The notes under the pieces: model-generated
What the model saw: the letters and a program-made list of their open reading frames with translations, nothing else
Databases searched by the model: none
What the model was told of the DNA's origin: nothing
Translations under genes and position numbers: made by a program
Source: Asterella californica
Taxonomy: Eukaryota > Streptophyta > Marchantiopsida > Marchantiales > Aytoniaceae
NCBI GenBank assembly: GCA_036924285.1
Contig: JAYKYS010000012.1
Location: forward strand, 2,480,001 to 2,544,000
Length of the DNA: 64,000 nt
Direction of reading: 5' to 3'
Shown here: in pieces, positions 22,047-33,681 of the stretch
How the letters are laid out: every line of letters begins with the position of its first letter
Position numbering within the stretch: the first letter of the stretch is position 1

Positions 22047-23172
22047 TGTCGCGCCCCTCATTCTCAAGATCGGGCGCAGACGCGAACAACAGAACCCTAG
22101 CGGACTTGCGCTAGGTTGTGAACGCTGCGAGTAAGACTTAACGGCTTGGCCGGCAAGTCGAGATCAGATGAACCCTAAGTGGTTCTCTGAACCAAGGTTG
22201 GAACCTTGGGTTAGGACATAAGGGCCTACCCCAAGAGGGCCCCAGACGAACGATGACCTAAGGGGGCGAGTCTGGGAACGGGCTGAAACATGAGTCTCAG
22301 ACATAGGTCTGAGACGTGGGTCCGAGACGTGAGACCGAGACGTGGGTCCGAGACGCAGACGAACCACAGGGTTCGACCATGGGTCTGGACCACAGGTTTC
22401 GGAAAAACTGCTAAGTGTTGGAGCTCCACGGACGTTTTAGGTCGTGGACGGAGCTCCACGTAAGATCTGGAGGCGAGTGAGGTATCATTGGAAAGATCTC
22501 GTCGAGATCTTTCCAGTGATATATAACACTCCTCGATCTGACCTCGGAGCTGGAAGTTACGGCCGAACCACAATCGGGTTGTGGTATAATTTTTAGGGAC
22601 CAAAGAGGAGGGCGGGGCCGCCGATCCCCAGAAGTATATATGAGGGGGGCTCGATGCCTGGGTGGGCTAGGACGAGTCACCCGATCCCAGGATTCGGCGG
22701 GCGAACTCTAGGGGCATGAGGTGATGGCTGGGCCGGTTCCAAGGCACGTTTCGATCCAGACTTGGATGTCTGGACTTAGGAACGATGTAAGGGCGGGGGC
22801 AAGACTAGGGAATGAGTCGGCGGGTTAGACCACCGTTCGGGAGCTTAGACCCAGACGGATATCACGGGCGGTTGGACCGCTAGGTGTGCTGGAGGCACCG
22901 TTTAGGACCCTGGACTTTATGGGAAGTCCGTCCCAAGTCATATGGTGACTTGCTCATGTTTGGGATCGACTTAGGCGGATCTAAGTCGGGACTTAGGATT
23001 GCTGAGCTTGATAAATAGGGAGACGGTCCGGCTCCGGTCCGGACCAAACAGAACTAAGGTAAGTGGTGCATGGACGCTAACTTGTGATTGTGTTTGCAGG
23101 TTAGTGGTGTAAAGTTTGCGACCTACTGAGCTAGAGCTTCCGCTGGCGCAACAAGGCGGTAGGTGCACGAAA
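22047..23172 (+). repeat. Element D 3' LTR
   Basis: A 1126-bp LTR starting TGTCGCGCCCC. It differs from the 5' LTR by scattered substitutions. Contains a cluster of GAGACG words (22310-22360) and TATA-like GATAAATAG near 23010. Confidence 0.92.
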
Positions 23173-24660
23173 CGTGCACATTCTGACCAACCCCAACGGT
23201 GTCCTCATGGTGGTGATATCTCTACTCTGTTCAGCCAGTTGAAATTGATCGTATCCAGAATAAAGATCTCATATAGAGTAAATAGCCCTCCTAGCACATG
23301 CTTCAGCAAACTCTCCGACAATAGGTCCTATGCTTGTATTTCTAATGATTACTTGGTTTACAGGTTGCATATCTTGGATGAATCGTAATGCACCACTCTT
23401 CTTTGGTACTGTAAACCAACGACTAGAGTATGGTGCAAATCAAGATCTTCATCTGCATCTTCTCCTTCAAGAGCTCTATGAATTTTGGTAGATGCGCTCT
23501 AGGTACAGATATTGATCTCAAGTCCCAAGGAGCGTGTGGAACTGTGAATATGATCATTGTCGTCACAATGCTGGGATCTACACATCCGATTTATGAGGCT
23601 TCAAAAGCAAAGGCTTTCCCGTGTCTAGCTAACATCTCCTTAAACTTATTCTCCTCCACAGACAAAAGAAAATCTGCAAAAACAACCTTCAACTCCTTGA
23701 GCGTATCTTCAGTGAACTTGTGATCGACCCGGCTAAGATCTCTCAAGCTTTCTCCTTTGAAGATTGTTGGACTCGCTGGTTAGAATCACTAGGTAATGGC
23801 TGAGCAACAGGTTTTACCTTCTTGTCTACCGTTTTGTATCTAGTATCAACTCTAACTTCAGGATCTACGAATGACTCTATAGCTGTATAGAGCTCCCTAG
23901 AGTGCACTTCCACCACATGATCCTCATCTTCTTGCTCATCCATAGCAAGCTCATCGATTGAATCTCCCAATCTTAACTCCAAATAAACACCTTCTATCTT
24001 ATCATCCTCTTCAAGCATACCAACTCTCTTTAGGTCTTTTTCAGTTTTTCGCACAACCTTCTGCTCCCACTTCTGCAAGTCAGCAAGTCGTGTATGTGTA
24101 ACAAATCCACTCCTAGAAAATCTCACAACTCCTGTACACAAAGTACTTTCTTTCTCTAGCGAGAGTACCTTCTCCTATGTACCACTATGTCCTCGCTCTA
24201 TAGCAGTACTTGTCAAAATCCTTGAACTTCTCCGTGACCTTAGGCAAGGAGCCACTCCTCAGATAATCTCTGTTCCGTTCGTGGTTTGCTGATACAGTTA
24301 GAAATTGTACCGCTCTCTTGCCATCCTGACTTCTGATCCGCACATAAGCAGATCCATCATCCAAAATCTTGGTCTCCATCCTCACAGCTGTAATGTAAGG
24401 TTGACTATCACCGGGTATGATGTACTATCTTGAACAAAGAAGTTTTGTTCAATAGTTACATTTCCAACCTTCACTCTCACATCAGGACAAGCTCCATAGA
24501 GTTCTCCTCGTGTGTTATTCGCTGTTCTGATCATCCAACCATGATCTATATCAACAGGTCATCCACCTTGCTTGTAGATGTCCTTAGAGACAATATTGAT
24601 CTCTGATCCACGATCAATGAGAGCAACCACCGGATCTGTCATCTCTCATATGTTCACTAA
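23173..24660 (-). pseudogene. Element C pol, upstream part: protease and N-terminal RT
   Basis: Read on the minus strand. Protease region near 24560-24650 has ALIDRGSEINIVSKD then DHGWMIRTANN, followed by QNFFVQDS, QPYITAVRMETK and GSAYVRIRSQDGKRAVQFLTV (24185-24400). A linker at 23743-24141 is acidic. RT begins with TVPKKSGALRFIQDMQPVN and IRNTSIGPIVGE, then YSI-stop-DLYSGYDQF, where a TGA replaces Arg, and ends at TPLGLVRMC exactly at the D junction. At least three stops and frame changes are present. The RGS triplet in the protease replaces the usual x-G-S with an Arg. Confidence 0.8.
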
Positions 24661-24799
24661 GGCTTCGGTAGTAGCTCTAGCCCAATGTCCTCTAGTGTAA
24701 TGACTAGAGACTTGTCATCACTATCATCTTCAAACCGAACCTTGCGGTTGATGCAGCATTGAGCTAGTTCTAACTCTTCCTCTTTTGATATCCTTGTGT

Positions 24800-25993
24800 C
24801 TAATGCATTAGACACAATGGTTTCTCCTGCCAATTGCCTTTTTCGTTGATGGTGTCAATAATGACATCATGAAACTCCTTCTTGGCAATCTTAAGAACTT
24901 CTCGCAAGGTAAACTCGATCTTGGCATTGAGTACTCTCTCTTCTAGTACTCCTTTCAGATCTGTAGCAGCTTCAGTATCAAAATGAAGCTTGTATGAAGG
25001 AGATTTACCTTTCTCCTTATCTTTGCTCTTCTCTGACTTTTCAGGAGTAGAGGATATGACCTCTTCCATAGTCTCCTCTGGTAGAGGTATGATCTCTGGT
25101 CTGAACTTTTCTCCTCTTGTTTGTCTCTTGAGAGCTGCTCTCTCTTCGCTAGGACCTGCTTCATCTCGTTTGCGCTTCTCCTCCATGAGAGCCTCGTGTT
25201 GGCTCTTCGCCAAATAAGCATGAACAGACATTGTATCCACGGGATCATCCCATCCAGTAGCACCCTTGATTGCTTTGGCTGTTCTGAGCAACTCCTCTCT
25301 TGTCATTTTCCCTTTTTTGTTCGTGCTCACCGCGTGACTCCACATATCAAGAGTATCTCCATGCTTCCTAGAAGCACTTCTTTCTCGTACTACCTCAACT
25401 CCATAAGTAGCAGCTTCTACTGACGCATCTTTACCTTAGGGGCTTGGTTAAGAAAAAACGAATTCAATTTGCTGAACAGGATGGCGGTTGTCCAGGGCAA
25501 TTTACCAAAGTTTTGTCGGACTGTTTTTTCGTTTTGTTGTAGCATGCTGAGATAGATACTCCTCCAGTACTTGCTTCATTCCTCCTTTCCTGAAGTTGGT
25601 TCTAAGAATCTCTCCATTATCTTTCAAAGCAATCTTTCCTTCCTTCCAATAGACTACTCCATCTCGTAGAGTTTTGGAAAAATCACCACACTCTCTTCGA
25701 GCATGATCTGAACTATCACACCAAATGCATCTTTGTACATAATCTTGCTTAGGAGCAGGTCTGGTATCATGTGATCCTCCTTTCTTTTCCAACCTTGCTA
25801 ACTTGATCTGCAAGTCCCTCATCTCTTTTACCAACTCTTCCATAGCATCTGTTCGCGGTGCAACTTTCGAGACAAGAATAGTAGGAAGTGGAACTTGAGG
25901 TACATGCACAATAGGTGCTTGCACATTAGATACCATTGGTTGTCTACGAGGTAGTATGATCGACGGTGGTCTCTCTTCTTGTCTTACCACCAC
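24800..25993 (-). pseudogene. Element C gag C-terminal part and linker with zinc knuckle
   Basis: Two pieces in one frame on the minus strand. 25502-25993 holds a CCHC knuckle CIWCDSSDHARREC near 25690-25730, preceded by a predicted coiled segment (MEELVKEMRDLQIKLARLEKK). 24800-25345 is highly charged with EEKRKRDE-type sequence and then LREVLKIAKKEFHDVI, a segment that recurs in the F2 and 50.6-kb relics and so is family-specific. The knuckle would bind element RNA. One frameshift separates it from the upstream gag. Confidence 0.75.
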
Positions 25994-26874
25994 CTTCCCT
26001 TTCCGGGCAAGGGCAAGGGCAAGGGGTACTCTCGTTTGGCAAGTACACTCACTGCTTCAGAGACTTTTCTCCAGTCAGTTGTGAGTCCGTTATCTTCCAT
26101 CCTATCTTCCAGAAGCAGCTCCAACTCCCTTTGTAATTCATTGTTAGCTGCTTGCAGAAACAACTCCACCTTGTCGTTCTCCAATGTGAGCTTCTCCATT
26201 CGAGACAACTGAAAGAATTGTCTCTCAAACTCCCGAAATAGCTCTATGACAACAAGCTCTTTGTTGGATTTGTTTACCCACTCCATGAATGACTTATTAA
26301 TCACTCGATCTGCATCCTCTAAAGAATACTCTTCTTTAAGCTGAAGAGTAAATCCTTCCCATGTAGCACCATGAGATCGGATGATGTCCTTCACATGCTC
26401 TCGTAGCTCAAGTACGACAGCAAGCTCAAATGTACTCACCATCTCTCTTTCTGGCACCTTACTCAACTCCATCTCTCAAGAATAGTACTTTAGGTACTTG
26501 GATATGTTCTTCTCGTCAAACTGATCTAGCAACCCCACAACAGATTGCAAGGCTTTAGTAGCCATTGCTTCTTTTCGTTCAATGGCTTGCTGTTGTTGCA
26601 TTACCAACGCGAATGCCTCAAACAATCGCATATCAGACCGTGAAAGCTTGATCACTTTTGGAGCCTCTCCAGATGTAGAAGCCTCATCTACGTAATGACC
26701 CAACCCTTCAACGTCCATGGTGACAAAACCACGCACGTACCTCTCACCCCAGACTTTCACGTCGAGTTCACCAGCTACCGTATAACGTGTTTTTCTGTCT
26801 AAGAATACACGAGGTATATGGCTGTGTAGAGGTAGGTGACTTGAACAAGTTGGCTCTGAACCTTGATCCTTCAA
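25984..26874 (-). pseudogene. Element C gag N-terminal part with an internal TGA
   Basis: A minus-strand frame of 297 codons broken by a TGA at 26476-26478, likely from CGA (YYS-x-EMEL). It includes KNISKYLKYYS, a REMVSTFELAV helix and FREFERQFFQLSRMEKLTLEN, all closely matched in F1 and F2. The frame then overlaps the knuckle piece at a slippery (GGGCAA) repeat near 26005-26025, where a frame change occurs. This may be an assembly-stable hexamer slip or an ancestral frameshift site. Confidence 0.75.
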
Positions 26875-26954
26875 CCCTAATGCTCTCTATCTACTCTTCT
26901 CGGACAAGTGAACTTGTATCTCTCGACTCAAGGTTAAAGGTTGCTACGATCCAA

Positions 26955-29157
26955 TGATACGTATAAGTTGTACAAATTTATGTTACATACAAATCCTTTT
27001 GTACTCTACTTGAAATACTCAGCTCGGTACTATCTACATGCAAGTAACTCTAAATCAGTAGAAGCATGATTTAACAACTTCTCATCGACGCTAGCTACCC
27101 ATCAGTTTGACCGCCACAACTCTATTTGATACAACCGAAAGATACTATAGGATCGCTCGACCGACTTGATCGAGTCTAGATACAACTTGTTGTACACCCA
27201 GGCCTACCAAGCATTCCAGCAAGGTAAAGCATACATGCTCCGAGACACTACTCAGATCTCAATATAGCATCAACGGCGGCAGTACCTGGCAGCTCCGAGA
27301 ACCCGAACATCGGCTTAAGACTCATGGTGACTCCGTTCTCCTTCATCACCAAGAGCTGAAATCAGCCCCACACCTTCCAATGTCGAGTTGTATGCAGGCA
27401 TGGCAGTTTCAGCAACAAACTCCTCTCCAAATTGCTCGAAAATGACCAAAGTGACAATAGATGTGATCGAAAAAATCTAAATGTGACAAAAGATCTTCGA
27501 ACTTTGAGATCTCAGTCCTCCGAAACCAGTCGACCAATGATGATCAAACTTCACATGAAGTTTGATTGGACCCTTCACTCCTACCCTGGACAATTTTCAG
27601 GTCAAAATCTCAAACCAATTCTCAGATATAGATCAAACCGTAATCTCTGTTAACTTAAGAGCTTTACAGACCCATGTACATTTGATCCAAGATTCTGAAC
27701 AAACTACTCGACCATTTGACGTGAAACTTCCCAAGTATCTTCCTGATAAGACATACTTCAATCTTGGAAATTTTCACTCAGAAATTCGACTCAAAACTCA
27801 AGCAATAGCAAACTATCCATAACTATTACAGTTCGCTGTTCTCCTCTTCAATCGGTCGGTTCACAATCCAAATCTATCAAGAACCTGATGAAATTGATAT
27901 CAAAACGACCAGCACGTCGTCAGCTCTCCAACCCAACAGACAGCTCCTCAAAACTCCTCACGAGTCTCTCGGAACAACCAGAAACGTAGTGGTAGGTACG
28001 AATTTCATCCCCTCCACTCAATCGATCATAACGCTCTCATCCTTCCATCAAATCGATCGATTCTGCAGCCCAGATTGTAGCCCCGGTCGAGAGCTTTCCA
28101 ACCATACCCTTCGTTTTGCGAATGGCTCTCCGAAGCCTCCAGAAACCACAGAAACGTCGCGAGGATCAACTAGAACACCATTGGTCCAAAAGTAGACCAA
28201 TAAGAGCAAAAAGAGCTTTACTTTTGTCTTTTCTCCAGTCAACTTTTTCCCCTAGATCGAATTTTCACTCCCAAAGAGACACAAGATATCAACAAGACTG
28301 TAAGACCTCAGAAAATCCTTCAGATATGTCAACGGATTCTTTGCGGTCCGTAACTACACAAAAGCGCTCAACCTGAATGAAACGATTGAGTCGCATACTA
28401 ATACAAAGTCAATATTACAACTTGGAAACGATCTACAATAAAAGGTTTGACAAAAGGAAACGGTGAAGCTATCATTCGATTGAAATATTCTTGCCCGAAG
28501 TTTCTCACGATCCAAGCCCCATGATTGATCTTCGGTCTGCAATGACACCGAACATCAATCCAAAGGTTGAAAGGAACAATGGATAGTTGAGATCTATTGT
28601 TCCTCACAACAAGATGTACACCGTCATATCTCAAGTCTCTCTGTATGTAACAATCAGAAGGATCACCGGAAGCATCACCGGAAGCTGTAACTCCATCACC
28701 CTCCCCATGAATTCATCACCAAAGTACGCAACTAACCACTGTCGAAAGTGATCGCGGTGGATGCAATGAAGCTTGATGTGAAACGGATTCGGAAAGAGAA
28801 GATCCGGAGCCGATATCAGACCTCCGTCTATAACCACCACACTTGCAATTCTTCACTTCTTCATGCAGATCTCCGAGCACCCTCACAAATCACCCGTTAG
28901 AGAGAATGCCGTATGAACCCTCGACCCATCATTTTATACACAAATGCGGCGACAAGGACCACTGAAGTGAACACGTACAGATCGATGACTTGGCACGTTC
29001 CTCTACTGTGCGATCATTTAAACAGATAATCATAAACGCCACACCCATCACACCGTTCGGTGAGTTACGCGATACGATTCACGAAACACAGAAAAGAAAC
29101 ACAACCTATGTTTCACGAGAATTTCACACAGGAGCCGAACCACAACACGACAGCGTG
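26955..29157 (-). other. Probable long LTR and leader of element C
   Basis: About 2.2 kb upstream of the C gag on the minus strand with no coding region. The left end reads TGATACGTATAAG on the plus strand next to a possible primer site. A minus-strand TATA-like GTATAAAATG lies near 28930. The long CTTGAAAA-type texture resembles LTR U5. No second C LTR is in the window to confirm ends. It is cut on the right by LINE G1. Confidence 0.35.
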
Positions 29158-30075
29158 TACTTGGCACCTTGCTGTGGCTTCTCCTGATTTATCTCTTCTT
29201 CCGGCTGCCTTGGTTGCGATCGACATTTCTGGTGATGTTATTCTTCTTCGTCTCTTTGTTTTTCTCCATTCACAATTTTAGATTCCAGTGTTGACTCTCG
29301 TAAGTTCCGTCAGGGATTCAGTCCGAGTGCCTGCCCTCTTTCTCTCAGCCGCCAACCTCATTGTACTTCTCCTAATGTCAGCATAGCGTTAGCCCAGATC
29401 TTTTTCTTCTCGTGACTAGCATTTTTCTTAAGATCGGCCCACATAGTTTTGGCAACTTCTGTCATAATCCTGGTGGCAGGGCGGTCCGTTTTGATATCTC
29501 TAAATATCCAATACGCTCTCTCCATCTAGACAGCTTGTGTATGTTCCACGAGAAGGTAGATTAATACTGGGTTGTGTTCTCTCGTCTTCAGGGCCCTGTC
29601 CATCGTCGTCAGTAGTCCACGCTCTTCCACATATCTTAACTTACACTCAGTGTTATCAAGCCTGAACCTGTCCCATCTCTCTTTATTCGAGAGGCAGTCC
29701 CAAAACAGGTGTTCAATAGTCTCGGTCTCGCTGCATCCTTTCGAGCTTTTCCATCCTTGATCTTCATTAGTTGCGCGCAACGGTTGGTGAAGAAACCCTT
29801 TTTATTAATCTCCAGATCCATAGGTTGGTTCTCATCAATTTTCCTTGTTCGTCAGAACTCCTTGACCATGTTGGTGCATTCCTCTCTTATGAACGGCCAG
29901 CACTCCTACGTCACCTTGTCGATCCCTGGGGATTTCTTCTTTGGGAAGCTCTTCACCAGTTCTTCTATCTCTTCTAGTGTTGGCGACTCCACTAATCTAA
30001 CGTTTTCGGCTTCTGTCATCCATTTCGAGGTGAGCTCCATCACCTTCTTTCTTTTGGATTTGTTTAACGTTGTCG
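29158..30075 (-). pseudogene. LINE relic G1: fragments of reverse-transcriptase ORF2
   Basis: Minus-strand L1-type LINE. The upstream part (29830-30075) has VKSFPKKKSPGIDKVT, an RT-entry motif. The downstream part (29526-29830) has CSETETIEHLFWDCLSNKERW, the zinc-binding zf-RVT tail. Between them the RT catalytic core is deleted at about 29830, where copy G2 has about 300 more bases. The 3' end at 29158 coincides with a position where homology to G2 stops (59858). Confidence 0.8.
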
Positions 30076-31090
30076 TGTCAGATTTTGCATGAAGGATGTC
30101 CAGGAAAACACGAGGTTCTTGGCTGTGGAAATGCTGTGTGCTGAACAAAGACAAGACAGAGAAAAACAACCACGAAAACGAATGCTGCAATATAAACCAA
30201 CTCCAAATTTATGTACACTGCCGGTTCTTTCTTCCTAAGAACATAAAACTGAGAAGCAGACCAGAGCGGTCTGTAATCTGTTTCAAAGCCCCTAAAACGA
30301 ACCCCCTGAATCTCAACCCTGACCAAAAACCATCAGAGCGTAGCTCAAAGTAAGAGAAACTTCCCTTTGCTAACAAACAAAGCTGCACCAGTATCACACG
30401 ATTGAAACCTAAGTCCAAACCACATCCATGTACAAGCTCTTAGCTAAAGCTAGCTACCACAAGCTGTACATAACCAACCAGAACTCTAACGAACTCAAGC
30501 GTAGCGAAGAAATCGAAAAAGACCTATCTGAGAACTTTCTTCTTTCGTCAAACAGTCTTCAGATGTCGACAGGGTCTTCTTGCCTGACTCCGTTGGTCCA
30601 AGGAACCCTCAGATCCAACTCCCAACAGCCGAGATATTTCTGATTTTCGGTCGCAAGTGACCGAACTTTCTAAAACTCCTTCTTGCGACGTAAAACCGCA
30701 CACACCGCTCAAACGGATCGCTTGATCTGATATCCGTCTTCTCTAGCAGGTAGATCTAGCTATCCTGATCCTAACGAGACTCCAAAGAAGTTGTTTGGAG
30801 TTCCCCTTGCAAAACCGCGCAAGAAATTTAGTCGCAGGTTGCAAAAAACTTAGGTAAATCGACTCCCTACGGCTCAAAATCGCTCACTACACCCAAACCA
30901 ACAATCCAATCCACACATGGTCTTCTCTTATGCGTAGATGAAGACTCGTTGATCGCATAGGCATCAAGAACGAAGAGCTTGGCTCACCGATTGCGAAGAA
31001 CAAACCAATCTCAGGTCGCAGGCGAACAAAAATCTGACATAAGCGCTTCTCTGCGAGTCAATTTCACTCAGAATTCTCAAACCGTCCAAT
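30076..31090 (-). other. LTR/leader-like DNA of the F family, no gene
   Basis: No coding region is supported. The last part (about 30965-31190) is a copy of a 230-bp block seen again at 31564-31790 and 43351-43570, which in F2 lies just upstream of gag. This suggests F-family 5' leader sequence. The earlier part (30076-30960) has LTR-like texture but no defined ends. Confidence 0.4.
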
Positions 31091-31563
31091 GAAACTTCAT
31101 GTCGTCTTCAATTTCCTGAAGAACTCGACGTTCGAATCCCAATGGATCCAAGACCAGCAAGTTTGGACTCCAGAACGGGCCGAACGGTCCAACTCTATCT
31201 TGTAGGTCTCTAAGGTTAGCTTGTCCACCTGAGGTAGTTGAGAGAATTGTCTCTCGAACTCCTTTAACAGCTCTGTAAGCTGTAAACCCTTGCTAGGTCG
31301 GTTGACCCATCCCAAAAATGATTTCTTGGTTTAAGATTTTCCAAGAAATATTCCTCCATCAGCGCATGTGAAAATGTATCCCAGTTCTTCCCAAAATGCT
31401 TCACGAGATCTTTCACATGCTCCCTTATCTCAGGCACCGCAGAGAGTTCGAATGTCTCGATCATCTCCTTCTCCGATACCTGATCCAAATTCATCTTCGT
31501 CTTGTAACATCTCAAGTACTTTGAGATGTCTCTCCCATCAAATAGATCGAGCTTGTCGATCAC
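31090..31563 (-). pseudogene. F1 gag fragment
   Basis: Minus strand: MIDKLDLFDGRDISKYLRCY, then EKEMIETFELSAVPEIREHVKDL, then a frameshift and KEFERQFSQLPQVDKLTLET. It aligns with F2 (42891-43350) and more distantly with the C gag, so F and C are one lineage. It is truncated where leader-type DNA resumes near 31190. Confidence 0.8.
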
Positions 31564-31879
31564 GACGAAAAGCTTGGCTCACTGATTGCGAAGAACAAAC
31601 CAATCTCAAGTCGCAAACGAACAAAAATCTGACATAAGCGCTTCACTACGAGCCAATTTCACTCAGAACTCCCAAACCGCCCGATGAAACTTCATGTCGT
31701 CTTCAATTTCCTGAAGAACTCGGCGTTCTAATCCCAATGGATCCAAGGATAGTAAGTTTGGACTCCGGAACGGCTTGAACGGTGTAACTCTCCTTCACAG
31801 CTTACTGAAGGTCTCAAAATCTCTCTCCTGCGTCTCAGTTTCTCCCGGAACACATCCTCAGATCCGTGTCTTCATGAAC
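31564..31879 (-). repeat. F1 5' leader, left part, interrupted by element B
   Basis: Matches 43351-43665 of F2 at about 90% and continues at 40641 after element B. The GAAC at 31876-31879 is repeated at 40641-40644. Confidence 0.8.
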
Positions 31880-32793
31880 TGTAACGACCTATGTTACACA
31901 TAGGAAGTTTGTCTATTAGTAAGGTGTTTAGTTATAACTAAGTGTTGAGAATGTTTATTGGCTGCCAAAGTACTTTAAGGATGTATCAAGTTAGTCATGA
32001 CTAGCTAAAAGTTAGTTATGGTTAAACTTAGCTGTACTTTTGGCAAAATTCAGATATTTACTAAAGAGTGAGCACTACTATCTTGTCATCTTGTCTAAAA
32101 GGTAGAAAGGAGGTGGAAAGTATCCCTTATCTCCTTTTTGACTTGATATTAGTGGTTGGATTAAAGTTGTGGACTTTGTGGGCATTAAAAACAAGAAGAG
32201 ATTCCACATGTTTCCTTTTTAGGGGGTCCTAGTGTAGAGGGGGGTTGGAAACTCGAGATTCCTTGAGAATATTCCAGAATCCTTCTAGAAGTTGTTGACT
32301 TTGAAGGAATAAGCCCATGTGAAAAGGTAAGAAGCTCATGTGATTAATGCTTTTACCTTAAGTAATATCTTAGTAAAACCCGGTAAAAGTAGTTACGGCT
32401 GAGTTACCGGGGGTACCAAAGTAAAAACCTAGAATGTATAAATAGAGGAGTAGAGAAGAGCTCCTCATCCTTGTTTTCACATTGCCGTAATGACAACTTG
32501 AGTAATATAGAGAGTGTGGGATATTTTTAGCATGTGAGAACTTGAGAGACGTCGTTAGAATGGAGGATTTTAGTTGATGTGTTTAAAGGAGATTTTTAGT
32601 TGATAAGTTTGTGGGTGTATGAATGAGTGAACTCAGCATTTTCCCTTCAAGTTCATGGTGTGCTTCCATCAAAGCCATCAGAGGTGACCCCTGAGTGAGA
32701 GACAGGCCCGACATGTTGTAGATTCGTGGATGACGATCGTGGAGGTTGAGAGATCGGGAGGTAGTTGATCGATAGGACCGCGGAGGGTTTACA
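31880..32793 (+). repeat. Element B 5' LTR
   Basis: A 914-bp LTR starting TGTAACGACC and ending TTTACA, with TATAAATA at 32437-32444. It is about 98% identical to 39727-40640 and clearly related to the A LTRs. Confidence 0.93.
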
Positions 32794-32797
32794 TTTT

Positions 32798-32814
32798 TGG
32801 TTCCGTTGCCGGGA
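32798..32814 (+). promoter_or_regulatory. Primer binding site of element B
   Basis: TGGTTCCGTTGCCGGGA, four bases after the 5' LTR and identical to the site in A. It resembles the complement of a tRNA-Asp 3' end with two differences. Confidence 0.75.
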
Positions 32815-33059
32815 CCTCACTTGAAGGGATCGTTGAACGATGTTTAGAGTTCAGTTCTATATTCGACAAAAGGAGATTATGAGAGAGCACATGGAGAGAA
32901 CGTTGGGAGGAGAGAGAGCTAACACGATGTTAGCAACGTTAGAACTTTTCGTGTATCCCGTAGTGATATATGACGCGTTCGAAGTCATTCTTTACATCTT
33001 GTTCACTTAGAAAGGGTTTGAGGAGAGTTGAAAGAGGGTGCAACAAGAGTTGTAGAGAA

Positions 33060-33525
33060 AGGAGGAGAGAAAAGTTATTAGAGGAGATAAATTTGTGAGT
33101 TTAGAAATTCTGCTCTCTAGAAAATTTGTACAGTCGCTGTCAACTTTTCTGTGAATTTTATTTTCCTGTGAAACTTTCCAGTGTTTTAGATTGGCTGATA
33201 ACCTATCTAAGACAAAAGAAATCATAGGAAAAGGTGGTCTAGAGAGGGAGCAATGAATTTTCAAAGTTGAGGGGGTCTATTCGTGAGAGTTGAGGAATTC
33301 TGTTATCTGGAAAAAAATTACAGTCATTGTCAGGTTTTCTGTGAATTTTATTTTCCTGAGAAACTTCCCAATGTTTTAGAGTGGCTGATAAGCTATCCAG
33401 GACAAAAGAAATCATGAGAAAATGAGGTCTGAAGAGGGAGAAAGAATTTTTCAAAGTGGAGGGGGTTGACAACCATGAGGGAAGTGAAAATATACAAATT
33501 TCAGTTCTCTGAAAATTTGTACAGT
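33060..33525 (+). repeat. Tandem repeat of about 190 bp in the element B leader
   Basis: The same array as 8101-8565 in A, with two full units and a partial one. Its conservation in an older copy shows it is a family feature and not a private duplication. Confidence 0.85.
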
Positions 33526-33681
33526 CATCACCATCTCTTCTGATTAGGGAAGTTTCTGTTGAAACTTCATGATTTAGTAGCTTGGAGGTTGAGCTACTGG
33601 AGACCACAAAAATCTTGGAGAGATCTCTTACCAACTAAGAGATATACGTTTCGGCATACAAAGAGGTCTTGAAGATACTTC

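Larger units (their letters stand above)
14015..23172 (+). mobile_element. Element D: chromodomain-containing Ty3/gypsy retrotransposon, decayed, nested in C
   Basis: LTRs lie at 14015-16628 (holding a 1.48-kb insertion) and 22047-23172. LTR ends are TGTCGCGC and GCGCGAAA, nearly inverted. The flanking 5-bp direct repeat CGTGC (14010-14014 and 23173-23177) is the target duplication. The primer site TGGTATCAGAGCC (tRNA-Met type) is at 16631-16643, and a purine tract AAAGTGGGGGTGAG (22033-22046) precedes the 3' LTR. Internal gag-pol 16750-21317 ends in a chromodomain, placing it among chromoviruses. One frameshift, two stops and a damaged protease motif make it non-autonomous. It sits precisely in the RT of C. 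Confidence 0.93.
12549..29157 (-). mobile_element. Element C: truncated Ty3/gypsy element (minus), split by element D
   Basis: Two blocks (12549-14014 and 23173 to about 29157) join in frame-consistent order once D and one target-duplication copy are removed. On the minus strand they read LTR-like DNA, gag, zinc knuckle, linker, protease, RT, RNase H and the start of integrase. The rest of integrase and the 3' LTR are missing at the junction with E near 12548. Key motifs: protease ALIDRGSEIN (usually D-x-G-S), RT LPQGATNSV and FLDDIPI, and EVVIVGH. This set matches a gypsy type I associate mainly with basidiomycete fungi. Several stops and frameshifts show it is dead. The outer LTR limits are uncertain. 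Confidence 0.75.

Noticed and set aside
27432..29281. Frames of 60-86 codons between C gag and LINE G1
   Set aside because: Short, overlapping and on both strands in long LTR-like DNA.
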